Below, one piece after another: positions 28,355-39,019 of a stretch of 64,000 nucleotides of DNA. Under the pieces are notes generated by a model. It was given only the letters and a program-made list of their open reading frames with translations, made no database searches and had not been told where the DNA came from. The stretch is from Amblyomma americanum (taxonomy: Eukaryota; Arthropoda; Arachnida; Ixodida; Ixodidae), in assembly GCF_052857255.1 (NCBI RefSeq), contig NC_135500.1, positions 108,513,701 to 108,577,700 of the forward strand. Reading direction: 5' to 3'. How positions within the stretch are numbered: the stretch's first letter is position 1; every line of letters starts with the position of its first letter. The position numbers were made by a program, and so were the translations under genes.

Positions 28355-28620
28355 AGGATAAGATCCTGGGACCGTGGGCACAGCAATTGACTACCCGGAA
28401 TGCCTATAAGGCGCTGTATTGCTTCCTGAGAACGACTGGGCTTGAGGGATCAATTGTGACTGCGCCCTTTGCCCCTTCTCTTTCTCTTTCTAATCCCGTC
28501 ATCCCTCTTCCCCAATGCAGAGAAGCCAACCGGGACACCTTTCTGGTTAGCATCCCTGTCTTCCCTCTCCCTCTTTATCGCTATCTCTATTAAGTGGAGC
28601 AAATGATTAAGTGAGAGAGA
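28355..28620 (+). mobile_element. 3' end of a non-LTR retrotransposon (I/R1-like group), 5' truncated
   Basis: The frame reads EDKILGPWAQQL then YKALYCFLRTTGL, which resembles the last residues of ORF2 in a tick LINE where a LGPW block precedes a FLRxTGL helix. A pyrimidine-rich 3' region follows, with GAAGCCAACCGGGACACC and TCTGGTTAGCATCCCTGTC, close to a 3' UTR I know as frequent in tick transcripts and genomes. The element ends in AT-rich sequence and a GA-rich tail near 28612. Reverse transcriptase itself is absent. The clade is inferred, and no target duplication was found. Confidence 0.55.
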
Positions 28621-31617
28621 GAGACTCACTGTAAGACTGCCGGCCGTACATAAGCACCACTACCACCGACAACTTTTGTCGGCGTAGAATTGGTCTCTGT
28701 CACAGAAAATACTAGCTAAACGAAAGCAAAAAGGCAGCTTGCACCAACCATGCTGCAGTGGTCTTAAGGTCAATCAAGAAATTTAAAAAAAAGGTCGTAA
28801 TGTTCACTCCTCCGCACCTGTATATGATGGGCCCCATGAGTCTAAATTACATCTGCATAGAACGTGTCGACGACAGAGTTTCCCTCATTCGTCGTTCTTG
28901 GCAGACTCCACGGGATACCAGAAGTCACAAGAGGATCGGCCTATAGATCAGCTCCGTGCAAGAATCCTGAGTACGTCGACAAGCTACAAGAGAAAAGGAA
29001 TAACTTCCCATCCCCTGACGAACCCCCCGGCAAGGAAAATACGCGTAGTGCCTTGTCATTCCTTTCTTCGTCATACAGTCTGCGCCTGTCATGCGAGAAT
29101 GGCTGCGCGCGCGAGACTGCACCGAAAAGCAAGCTCCACGAATCCCCCCTCCCCCTTCCCACCACAAAGCATACGAACACAAACATCCGGCAGTGGTGGA
29201 TGCTGTCCTCGTTTACTATTCTCCCTAGTGTCGGTTTCTCTAACCAGCTCGAAATGGGGGCGGGGGGAAGTGGGCGGAAGAGAACATTCGTCCCGGTGGC
29301 ATCGGCTCGTTCTGACTCGAGTGGAACGCACCTGCTGTCACGGGCCAGCCGCGTGTAATAGTTTTACCGTCTGACGTGCCTGACTAGAACCGGAAGTGAA
29401 TAGCGGACCCCACTGACCGTATCACTGCCGACTACGCCGGTTGACCGCACGAGGGCGCGCAGCATCAAAGTTGCCCTTCTCTGTATATCGGTTTCCGTTC
29501 ACGCACTTGCCTGTTGCGTTTTGCCTGCATATCGACGGCTTTAGCTTCGGTTGTCAAGCGAAGACACTGCCCGCAGTATCGTCGGAGGAACTACGCATCC
29601 ATCCGGTGCGCAGTACGCGGTGGGTGGGCCAGCGATGCACGAACAAGACAGGAAAGACGCACATCTTGCGTGAGATCTGTGAAGACCTTTTGCGTGTCTT
29701 CAGTCTGGCATAGTTCCGTCCTTCAATCTTGTCCACTGGTAATGAATGCTTTCGCGCATTATGCTACGACCGGAGACGACAAACCAAACCTCCCTTCCGA
29801 CAGATCGCCGACAAGGGGCATAGCGTCACAATTCACTAAACGCACATCTCTCAAGCATGTATTCAAGCGCAACCTTTCGGCGATTAGGGGGGTAAGAACT
29901 TCAGTGCGCATAGCTCACTACATGACAAGCAGTTTAGGACCAGAGTTCTACGAAACAATCCATTAGTTGCGTGACGTCGATAACCCCGGCGTACACGCAT
30001 AATAATGCCCCACTGACTGAATGAGCTCGGTTGCTCACATCCGGCATGTAACTATACGGCTGTTACGCGTGCTTGTCGACCAACTGTCGGGCCAGATCAC
30101 GAGTTCAAAAACACTAGAGAAAAACACGGGCTTCCGTACAGCTTTATTCCAGAGAACTAACTGCCAGTCAACGATATGCGCGTTCGCGGAGTATAAACGT
30201 TAACGTCATACTCGAAGATACCGATCGTTTCACTTCCTGCGTCTGTTTTGCACACGGGGCTCGACCTATAGAGTAGAGAACGCGGCAGTCCTACCCCCCT
30301 GTGTCCCGGTTCTTTACCGGCCTTTTTTTTCCCGGTTTCCTACTATCGTCTGCTCCGGCGTGTGCCGGCCGCCATCTTTCTGACACATGTCAAGCAGGCA
30401 AGCGGCCGCTTCTTTAGCGTTCGTCTGCGACCGCCGCTGCGACCTATAGGGGGAGGGCGTCCGCACGTCAACCAGAACAGCTGTTGGTCCACAGAGGGAG
30501 AAGAAACGTTACGACGAAAACAAAAGCAACGGGTGAAACTCGTCTCCGAGAGGCACAGACCGCTGCCCGTAACAAGCAGCGCTCGTGGGGACCCCCGTAT
30601 AAAGACAGACGGGTGAGAAGGGGGGGTCGCTCGTGACCTTTTCTGGGGCCATTTGTGGTGGCGTCCGCGCCGCGAGGGCGTTTTTGAAGAAGGCCTTTCC
30701 TCGAGTGCAAACAATATGGCCGTCGGCTGGGGAAGGACGGTTATAGCTGATGCGCGTGTGCGGGCACGGCGCGCGTTTTTATATGTGTATATATATAGAA
30801 GCGGCAGCGTAAAAAGAGAAGCCCTGGCGTCTGCTCGTGCGCCTCAAGAAGCAGACGGACACTGAGAGGGCGGTCGTTAGCAATTACCGCATGTTCGTAC
30901 CACGTGACAGCAACTGCCTCTGCTTTGGAACCTTTTTTATTTTCTCATGTTCTGATTTTTTACTTTTCGAGAAGTATAACAGACGATGCCGGGACCAGAC
31001 TGCCGTGCCCCATTTATAAGGGTGATTTTGAAATATACTGGATCTAGCCCTAAGCTATCTCAGTTTTCTTGACGGTATAGAGGGATGCACTTTAGACGTA
31101 AGCCTCCACAAATGCTTTGGATCCGTAAGTACGGCCTCTGCCGCTCAGTTCATCCAGTTCAGCCTGTATGTCGAACAAGAACGTCGGAGGTGCGTTGGAC
31201 TACTTGTACGCAGGGCTATTCGCGGCTTGACGATGAAAATCACCCGTACGCCTGGTCGAAGGCGCGGCAGAGAAAAGGACACCTTAAGTACGCAGTCTGT
31301 CAATCACGCGCTAGCTAATACCCGCACCGGAGTGATGTTGCTCCTGCACGTCACGCATTAGAGCGGACTGATATGGCGAGGGATAAACACAGAGGCATCA
31401 AACAGGGTAAGCCAGTTATCCGACGTCAGCAGCTCTTTCGCCACACCGGAGTCGGTCATTAATATATCGAGTGACTACTCAGCGGAAATGGAATAGTAAT
31501 GCTAACGGAATACTAACTGAGTCGGAATACTCATGTATGGTTGCCACGCCTCTGCTTCAAACATGAAAGTACATTGCTCGTACATTGCTCTTTCAGTACT
31601 ATTCCCTCGTTTGTTTG
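28621..31617. other. no gene recognised
   Basis: About 3 kb with alternating GC-rich and mixed parts. Frames such as 28864-29358 and 29514-29966 lack known motifs. A direct repeat CTCGTACATTG occurs near 31573-31590. Confidence 0.45.
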
Positions 31618-32022
31618 TTTTAACGCGATAGCGTTGAAGGCCCCGTTCAATCCGGTGTCGGCTTTGTGAGCGAAAAATCACGGCTATGGCTCTGTCAGGT
31701 GGACCCCAGAGAGTAACCTAGGAGGCAGGTGGCCCACCTAGGCCACGTGACCTTTCAGCGTCATCACAACCTGCCCACCAGATAGTGAGCTAACTGCCAA
31801 CAGTGGCAGATAAAAATTAATGATTGGTCACTCGGGAAGATCAACTGGGGCCGCAGAAGGCCCATCGCTGGGAGCACCTGCCATCGCAGAGCAGTGGTGC
31901 ATCGCTGAACCGCTGCACCACTGCGCCAGGAGGGGTGTGAGGATTCCTAGAGATCTATGTATGTGAAGTGTAGAATGGGACTTTTTGCATATATGGGAAT
32001 TAAGCCATTACGATATCGCGTC
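31618..32022 (-). mobile_element. dispersed repeat with short TIRs, shorter inverted copy
   Basis: This is the reverse-oriented relative of 11254-11958. Read on the minus strand, it has CTCCTGGCGCAGTGGTGCAG, CTTCCCGAGTGACCAATCAT and GGTGGGCAGGTTGTGATGA in the same order. It ends in AACGCTATCGCGTTAAAA (complement of 31618-31635). The opposite end carries CGCGATATCGTAATGG (complement near 32005-32020). It is about 405 bp because it lacks the roughly 300-bp insert of the other copy, so this form may be closer to the family core. No coding potential. Confidence 0.7.
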
Positions 32023-33123
32023 ATACCTTTAAGGCGGAGCTTAAGTGTTCGCTCCAATTTTTGTTCTGTTTTTCAGAAAAGTGAAAGCCGCGCCACAGTT
32101 ATATGCCTTGTAGGATGCTGGAGACGCTAAAACGAAAACAAACTTACTTGCTCTAAGTTCGAATAAACGCGCCATTACCTACCTCTGTCACGCCACGTCT
32201 TCTTTCCTCTTTCGAGGACCAGTTCTGCTTCCCAGAATGACGCCAAAGCAGTGCACAGTTTGTGCCTGCTAAGCCGTCTTACGCGAAGCGCCTGCTTCAA
32301 GCTCGCGTAACGGGTTTTCTTATATAAAAAAAACTGCAGCAGCGGCCGTGCTTCTAAGAAAAGCTAGCTGTAATTGCCCTGCGCGAAAATTTGACGTCAA
32401 AAAAGGCGAGCCTTCAATTCAGAAACGAAAGAAAACAAAGGGAATGGCAAAAAAATAAAATGCAAAGAAAAAATAAAAAAGAAAAAAAAGCGGTTTCCCC
32501 GCCGGCATTGTTCTCTGTCGGCTCGTAGGCGTCGGAAAATTACGTGGCGTTCACTTTCCCCACGCCCAAGCAATTATCGGCGTCCGACGGGAGACTGTAT
32601 TTCGATCCGACGAACTCGCGAGCCTTTCTCGGTGCTCCCGCGTAGTCAAGCAGGCATTCAGGCCTGTCACATAACGTGGGCGGCGGAGAGATAGGAATTC
32701 TCGGGTGCATTACTTTGTTTCATCTCGGCACGCATATACTCCCGTAAACAATGCCAGCTTTCGGTTCGTTATTCAGGGACTATATACGCAACGCCCTGTT
32801 TGGAAGTTTAACATGAGAAATCTGAGCTATGTAGTCACAGCCGCTGATCCTCCCTCCCTTCCTACAACTTGAGGCATCGATGTGAAAGCGCAGATAATGA
32901 CAGGGGTACTTAACAGGGGCAGAACACAGTCGGTATATGACATAATGGCCGCGGTACATACGCGAAAACTGGACTTGCTAACGCTAACGGATTGCAAACG
33001 CTAACAGATTAGCCGCGACGTCGTGAAAATCGGCGCAGTCGGCTATAGTAATTGCGCTCACTACAGCAGCAACACTGCTCCTGTTGATTGCAAATGGAGT
33101 TGGACCGTTAATGCCTCAGGTGC
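32023..33123. other. no gene recognised; A-rich tract
   Basis: Contains an A-rich purine stretch at about 32420-32492 (repeats of AAAGAAAA and AAATAAAA). The remainder is unassigned. Confidence 0.5.
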
Positions 33124-33702
33124 TTATATTCTGGTATGCAGCTGCAAATTCTCCGTCGTCGGCAAAATATTCGTCGAAAAGCCTTTCCCAACCGCGTATC
33201 TCCGTGAAGCGAATAGACTATTCCAGATACGACACACTTCACACGTAATGCGATAAATTTCCTCTCCTATAATTTCTTCCAGTCTCTCCGACATTAACGC
33301 TTCGTTCGTAACCGGACCGTTTCGGAATTGTGGGAAGCCTAACGTGAGTATCTCTCCCTCAGGAATGGCATTTTTTTTTAATTTTGTTAAAAGGAAACGG
33401 CACTGAATCATGCGCTATGCACGTTCGTGGCTGACGCTGTCCCTGAACATGCACTGCTGGAAGGCGTCCTGCATCCTACGTTGCTCAGCAGCCTTCGTCG
33501 GAGCCGGGACCACGGACGAAGAGACAATGGGCACACAAGCAATTGTGCTGCTGATCAAACCGTTGCAGCCACCACCACAGAGAGAGCCATCAGCTACCTC
33601 TTCATACTTCTGCACATTCGTGGGGAGGGAAAAAAGTGGCTCGTGACTACCGTGCCCTCCAGAGCTAACCGCCGTGCTTCCAACTCGATGATCGGACGGC
33701 AC
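33124..33702 (-). other. two adjacent unassigned minus-strand frames
   Basis: Frames 33415-33702 (95 codons) and 33124-33411 (95 codons) lie end to end in different phases. The first has a balanced composition (it includes QRRMQDAFQQCMFRD), and the second includes SERLEEIIGEEIYRITCEV. They could be remnants of one frameshifted coding region, such as an old transposon protein, but I recognise no family. Plus-strand frames overlap them. Chance is quite possible. Confidence 0.15.
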
Positions 33703-33720
33703 TGAGGAGTATACGATTCA

Positions 33721-33739
33721 CCCCCCCCCCCCCCCCCCC
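33721..33739 (+). repeat. poly-C tract (19 bases)
   Basis: Uninterrupted C run seen directly. Confidence 0.9.
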
Positions 33740-34727
33740 TTTCATTGGCGGTTTCGGCCGGCCCCGGTCCGGTCGTAGCGCAGTGCGCGGGGCTGTCATT
33801 TCGGCGTCGCGTCTCCTAGTCGCATCTCGCTCGGTGATGATGTCTCCTCGTAAACGGCCAGCCATTATACGAACGGCGTGCGCGGATGTGCCCCTTGCAT
33901 GCGCGCACGCGCGCTCTGAATTTCGGGAATGATGGCGGCAATCGCCGCGCACGCGATCTGTAATGTTTACTCTATACAGCTTTGCCATGCATGCGCCGCC
34001 GCGAAACAAGTTAGGTGCAGCGAAGTCAATGCTTCGCAGGTCGTCCAGCTGCGTCCTCGCTTTTGCTTCCTGAAACTAAAAGAAATCTCACTTTCCTCGG
34101 CATTTCCAAGCAGCTTTAAACGAAGGTTTGGTTGTCTCTTTTTATACTGTCTCCTGCCTGCGTTATAAGCCACTGACTCCTGGAAAAAGTCTAGCTAATT
34201 CCGCTTTTAAACGTGGCTTCTCCTATAACCTGGAGTGCTAGCTTTTGCTTTCTGTCTTGCTGCAATAACATGAAGTTTCCACTCGGCATTTTTCGCGCGC
34301 ACTAGGGCATAGCGATCCGAGCTTGTATTCTCGCCGAGGTAAATCGTGAACCAGGTTTGAGGAAGAACGCAGTTAAGCCCGAGAAATATTGTTTGATGAT
34401 CACTGTCCCTCTCCGCTTCTTCTAAAAACAGTTGCTACCATGGCACTGCTGTGCCTGACACACTGTACGGTACTATACTAACAAGACGGCGTTCGGCCAC
34501 GCGGCACGCTTCTGCAGTCAACCGTGTTGCAGTTCTTGCGCCCAATCACGCAGGGCGTCACCGCGCTAATAGCGTTCAGCATTGCACCAACGAGGAGCGA
34601 CGCAACAGCGCAGACTCGCTTATAGCTTCGCGTTCAGTGCTGTGACGACGTCTCTGTTCCCGTGATCGCAGATGGTAGTTTGCTTGACGAATTGATGCTC
34701 ATTTATAGCTACTTATGGCCAGATCGC
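33740..34727. other. no gene recognised
   Basis: GC-rich at first, then mixed. No domain-bearing frame seen. Confidence 0.5.
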
Positions 34728-34810
34728 TGATGATGATGATGAATCAACATTTATTAAGCCCGAAATAAATCGGTGTTGCACGCTGGCACCAGACGGGGTG
34801 GTTCCCTAGT
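34728..34810 (-). mobile_element. possible retroposon 3' end with (ATC)n tail (minus strand)
   Basis: On the minus strand the segment reads through CGGGCTTAATAAATGTTGAT into a short (TCA)n run (complement of 34728-34742). This is the arrangement of a poly(A) signal followed by a simple tail, as in LINE or SINE ends. Extent and family are uncertain. Confidence 0.3.
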
Positions 34811-35049
34811 TACGCTGAAAAAAAGTTGGGCTGAGGTTTAGCTAAAGTGTATAAGCCTGGATATTTCGAAGCGAAAAGCTTCGTGGCGATGCTCGTGGAT
34901 TAGTTTAAGGTTTCATACATAGGGTTACACTTTGGGTATACCTTTCTAGCTTTTTCAAAACGTGTTGTCTTAGGTATACAAAGCTTGTACAATCGTTAAA
35001 CAAGGCTATTAAAATCTCCAACTCCCAACTCTCCACTTCTGGATCTTCT
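34811..35049. other. no gene recognised
   Basis: AT-rich sequence leading into a pyrimidine-rich stretch before the ATGGCGG at 35059. Confidence 0.4.
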
Positions 35050-35170
35050 CCTCCTTCCATGGCGGAAAGTCAGACGACGGGGGCAGCGCGCGGCGACGAC
35101 GACGGCTGCGGCAGCAGCGGCCACCTGCGCTCCGCGTGACGTCACTCGGTGTCGCGCATGCGCAGCTGTG
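35050..35170 (+). promoter_or_regulatory. candidate TATA-less promoter: YY1/ETS-like start, CRE and NRF1-type palindromes
   Basis: Within about 110 bases lie CCATGGCGGAA (35057-35067, YY1- and ETS-like), a perfect CRE TGACGTCA (35137-35144) and a perfect NRF1-type palindrome GCGCATGCGC (35154-35163). These are typical elements of CpG-rich housekeeping promoters, and arthropods have an NRF1 homologue (Ewg). The ATG in the first motif opens a 26-codon frame (MAESQTTGAARGDDDG...), ended by the TGA inside the CRE. No downstream gene was identified, so the role is inference. Confidence 0.25.
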
Positions 35171-36540
35171 GCAAATCTGTAGTGTGGCTCACGCGAAGCC
35201 CGGTTTTGACGAGCCTAGCGAAGCTTTTCGTTTCAAAAACGAGGACACAGAAAGACACAGACAGGCACAGCACTCGCAGAAGACAGACGCAAAGAAACGA
35301 AGAACAACACACGACTGCGTCCTGTGTTCCACCACGTCCGCGTCATCGTTAGCGCAGAGATGGTATGCGATATCAACCGAAACGGATGTGCTCCTCGGCA
35401 TTGCGTGCAGGACGTGCTTGAGCTCCGCTCCGCTTATCTCGGGGGGATATCTGTCTAATCTCATCCGGCATCGTTGTGTGCCCTCTTCCTCCGCCCACAA
35501 GGCTTCCCTTATGAATGGGCTGAGTGGAATCAAGGCTTTGGGTGCATACATTGTGCGTGCGCGTGGGTTCACATCCGAAAGGACAATGCCTTATCGCGCA
35601 GAACGCGCACGTTTGGAGGCCGTTTCTCATAACGTTGGGCTACACACTTGAGGTGCGCCCTCGGTATTGTCTACATACTTACTGCTTGCGGTAGGTGTTA
35701 AGGTTAGGGGGGGTCAATCCGGGTATAGTGCTTGCATAAGGTGAATTGCTGAACACGATAGCAGAAACTGTATACGAGCCGGGGACAGGAGCTCTTCGGT
35801 GAACTAATTGACGTTGTATATGAGGAATACCATGCAGCTAGATACATAATCGATGTGCAGGCGTCATTCTGCTGTTTTTTTTTTGTTTTTTTCTTGCCGG
35901 CTTCTTCGTTACTCGTCCCTCATGAGCGAATTTGAACTGAGCCCTTAATTTTCCAAGAATTTTTCCAAAGCAAAGGCTTTTCTGACTTTTTTGATTATCA
36001 CTTTCTCTTGCATGCTTTTTTTTTAATGTTCGGTTCACGCTGCTCCATTACACAAGGTCAGTTGGTTTGGGTATAATGTGTTGTTCAAGAGGCCGAAATA
36101 CATTTTCGCATTGCGCGCTGTGCTGTGCATCCAGGCGTTGTCCATCAGTGTGATATTTCCATCATCCGGTATCACTATCGGCTTGCGACTTTCCGTACTC
36201 GATGGCAGTCCCATTATTAAGAGCGAATGAAAACGAAGAAAAGCGCAATCGTCTTCCATTTGCGGGCGCACTGCTAATCGAGAAAAAAGGCCGTGACGAT
36301 ACTTCGCAAGCTTTACTCTCATCAATGGTTGCAAAACATCACTCACGAGCCCGCAATTCGTGTCACCGGGGCAACTGACGTATTCGTTATAGCAAACAAA
36401 AGAAAACGCAGGGTATACCTATTCTCGTCAGTCTAAACACAGTGTCAGATCACGTCTACGCAAATCTCTCAGGCCTCCTCTGGCGCATCGCATCCAATCG
36501 GAAAGTATACCTCTTACAAGGCACAAGGGAACGCGAAACA
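35171..36540. other. no gene recognised
   Basis: Includes a plus frame from 35136 to 35651 (171 codons). It spans an ACAGAAAGACACAGACAGG stretch that resembles a repeat met in tick sequences. A minus frame at 36035-36346 (103 codons) has no known motif. T-rich runs occur at 35875-36030. Confidence 0.35.
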
Positions 36541-36620
36541 GATAGGACGTCACGAGAAGCGCGCGCGAGGTGCGCGGCTATAAATGGCGCATAAACACAC
36601 GGTCTTCTTTTCAGCGCACC
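36541..36620 (+). promoter_or_regulatory. candidate TATA promoter
   Basis: CTATAAAT in a GC-rich setting (TATAAA at 36579-36584) is preceded by a CRE-like GACGTCAC (36547-36554). It is followed by TTTTCAGCGC with A at 36613, 34 bases after the first T of the TATA box and so roughly where an initiator would sit. The region beyond is open in one frame to 36841 but encodes nothing recognisable. Confidence 0.2.
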
Positions 36621-38094
36621 GATCCGGCACGATGCGCCCGGCAATACAAACATCTAGAGGTGACATTTCGTCTCGGATAGGCGCGTATAGTTCCTATTTT
36701 GCCGCCGTCGAACGTGTTTCTTCGCGTGTGTGCGTTTTCTTTTTTCTTTCGTCTGTGCGAATCTCGGCGCCAGCCGCAGTCGCTCGGTCTCATCCTTGGC
36801 GTTGGTACAACGTACTCCCGATCAAAAGAGGGACCCGCTGATCACCCGACGCACTGAGCGCGCCGCAGCCCGCCTTCTTCCATCACACGGAGAGGTCCCT
36901 GCGGAGTCACCGCTGCGGCTTTTTTCATACGGAGGCCGAGAGGTTGCCGCGACCCAATTTCTTCTCCCCGAGCCGAAAGAAGCCGCGCGGACGTATGTGC
37001 CCCCTTGGAAAGACACATCTTAGGCGGTCGGTTACCGATCACGCGCGAGTTGAGTGTTCTGGCAGGCGCATAAACGGTATAAGATACTTTTGCGGGTGTG
37101 TGTGCGTGCGTGAGTACATATGTATGAGTGCGTGTCACGTGGGGGAGGCAGAGCGAAACCAGTTTGCTGCATACAGATGCCCGAAAGGGGCTCGAAGACG
37201 ACCAAACAAAAGAGGCAGATTAAAGTGACTGAGAAGGGAAGGAAAAAGGAGCAACGCTGGCACAGCTATAGCGCAGTGCGCGAGCACTTTATTCCGTTTG
37301 TACAGCGGTTGCACGTACGCTTGTTTCTTTTATTCAATTTCCGCGTGAGGGTTAATCCGAAGGCAGAGATAAGAGAGATAGAGGGGATGTCAGGTGACTC
37401 TATTATAACCGCGTAGAGGCGCTCGAATCTTTCACATCTCTGTGCGCTAACGCGTGCGATCGGTCGGAGGAGACGACCCCCATCGGCACGCTGGCATCGA
37501 ACGTTTATCTCCCTGCGTCGTGGTATACCTTCAGGCAAGCGCGGTCGAAATATACAGCCTGGCTCCCGGGTATCTCTCGATCCATTCGCTTTCGGCGCCG
37601 AGAGGGCACAACAGAAGGCGCGATAGAAAAGGCGGCGGGGAGAGCCTGAATTATGCCACAATCGGGACGATGCGGCCGGGAGACCCCGTTACTCCGGCGG
37701 TATAGGCGCGCCGCGGGTCGCGGCACGGCCGCCGGCGGTTAACCCTGTCTGTAACCTCCATCTGCAAAGACAGGCGCTTCGCGTGCGATGCGTGCTGGCG
37801 TCGTGTGCTGTACGCTTTTTTGTTCGTGTCTTTTTGGTCTCGGATTGATTTCGCTTTCCAGGTCACCTTTAGTAGTTGACTGGCGTTGCTCTGGTCGTGC
37901 CCCCCTCCCCCACCCCTCCAGCCTGTCCTGGCGGCAGGAACAGGTGGCCGGACGTCTTTATCGGTGTGCCTGTACGGGTGGCCCGTGGTAGCTGGCCCCC
38001 CGAGGTTATAACGCCATTGCGCGCGTGATTGGATGCCGCGGGCCCCTGATTGAATTGACAAGGAGTGCCGCATAGCTCGCGCGTTACGACAAAC
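36621..38094. other. no gene recognised
   Basis: GC-rich patches with frames on both strands (for example 37266-37661 and 37651-38073 minus). No domain or repeat named. Confidence 0.45.
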
Positions 38095-38274
38095 ATGGGG
38101 TCATTATTTGGCGGCGTCGGTATCCGCCGACGCATCGGCGATGGGAGGCAGGAAATGTTTGAACGGGAACTCGATGAAAGCAACGACGGGGCATTATTTT
38201 CAAATGCGGACTCGAGCGCCGCAGCGATTGGGTCACAATCACCTTCCAGCACTGAAGCACGAAAGAGAAAATAA
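38095..38274 (+). CDS. small open frame with N-myristoylation-like start (59 codons), unassigned
   Basis: The ATG lies in a strong context (ACAAACATGGGG) and the frame ends at TAA. The N-terminus MGSLFGG fits the loose N-myristoylation pattern. It is followed by a basic stretch, an acidic stretch (FERELDESNDG) and a Ser/Ala-rich end with KRK. This charge layout is less random than most frames here, but I know no family, the minus strand is also open, and no splice partners were seen. It could be a short peptide gene, an exon with a fortuitous stop, or chance. Confidence 0.15.
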   Translation: MGSLFGGVGIRRRIGDGRQEMFERELDESNDGALFSNADSSAAAIGSQSPSSTEARKRK

Positions 38275-39001
38275 TTATTGGGGCAAAAAAATTCGGGCTC
38301 TTTCAAGTGGATCGATATCGCGGAATGTATGTGCCAGGCTTACAAGCGCCGTCATTTCCAATGAATCTGCCTGGTTTAGCCGTTGCCGCTGTCGATTCAT
38401 GTCTTTTTTATTTATTTAATTTTTTATGCAACCGCTGCTTTTGATACCTCTCATATTCCCCCCACAATATAGCAACCTGAGGAGCAAACATGTCGCCCAC
38501 ACATCCTGTAGAAATAAGTTTTGATCCCAGAGATTGATTTCTACCAAGCATTCCAACAGAACCGTTTTATAGACGTCACTCGGCTCCGCAAAATTGCCCG
38601 TCCATGCGACGAAAATTTTCTACGCTTGGCCCCGATATAGCTCTCTTCCGGCCCGCGCGATGTGCGGTTTTTCGCGGCAAATCAAGATGATTCGCCATCC
38701 TCGCGGCGTAAGCGCTCGTTCCGCGGGCTTTCATCTTTGTCCGGTCCGTTTATTTCGCTCTGGTGGCGGGTGCATGCATATTTGTGCACTCAAACACGCG
38801 CGCACCACAACACTTCCGGTCGCTACTTCCGATGTCTCTCGCGCGACCGTTAGCTACGCGCGCGCACGCAGAGTGCATGTGTCAACGTATCTTTGTGCAT
38901 GTGGCGAGCACTTCCGGCCGCATACTTCCGACTAACGTCGTCGCGTCACCGGGACACAGCAACGCATTTCGTTACGCGTCCGCGCGTCAAAAACGACGCG
39001 T
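38275..39001. other. no gene recognised; ETS-type site clusters
   Basis: Between 38811 and 38930 the pair ACTTCCGG...ACTTCCG occurs twice about 98 bases apart (38812-38832 and 38910-38930). Each copy is preceded by TTTGTGCA. This looks like an old duplication carrying ETS-like sites. Confidence 0.4.
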
Positions 39002-39019
39002 CCCCCCCCCCCCCCCCCC
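39002..39019 (+). repeat. poly-C tract (18 bases)
   Basis: Uninterrupted C run seen directly. Confidence 0.9.
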
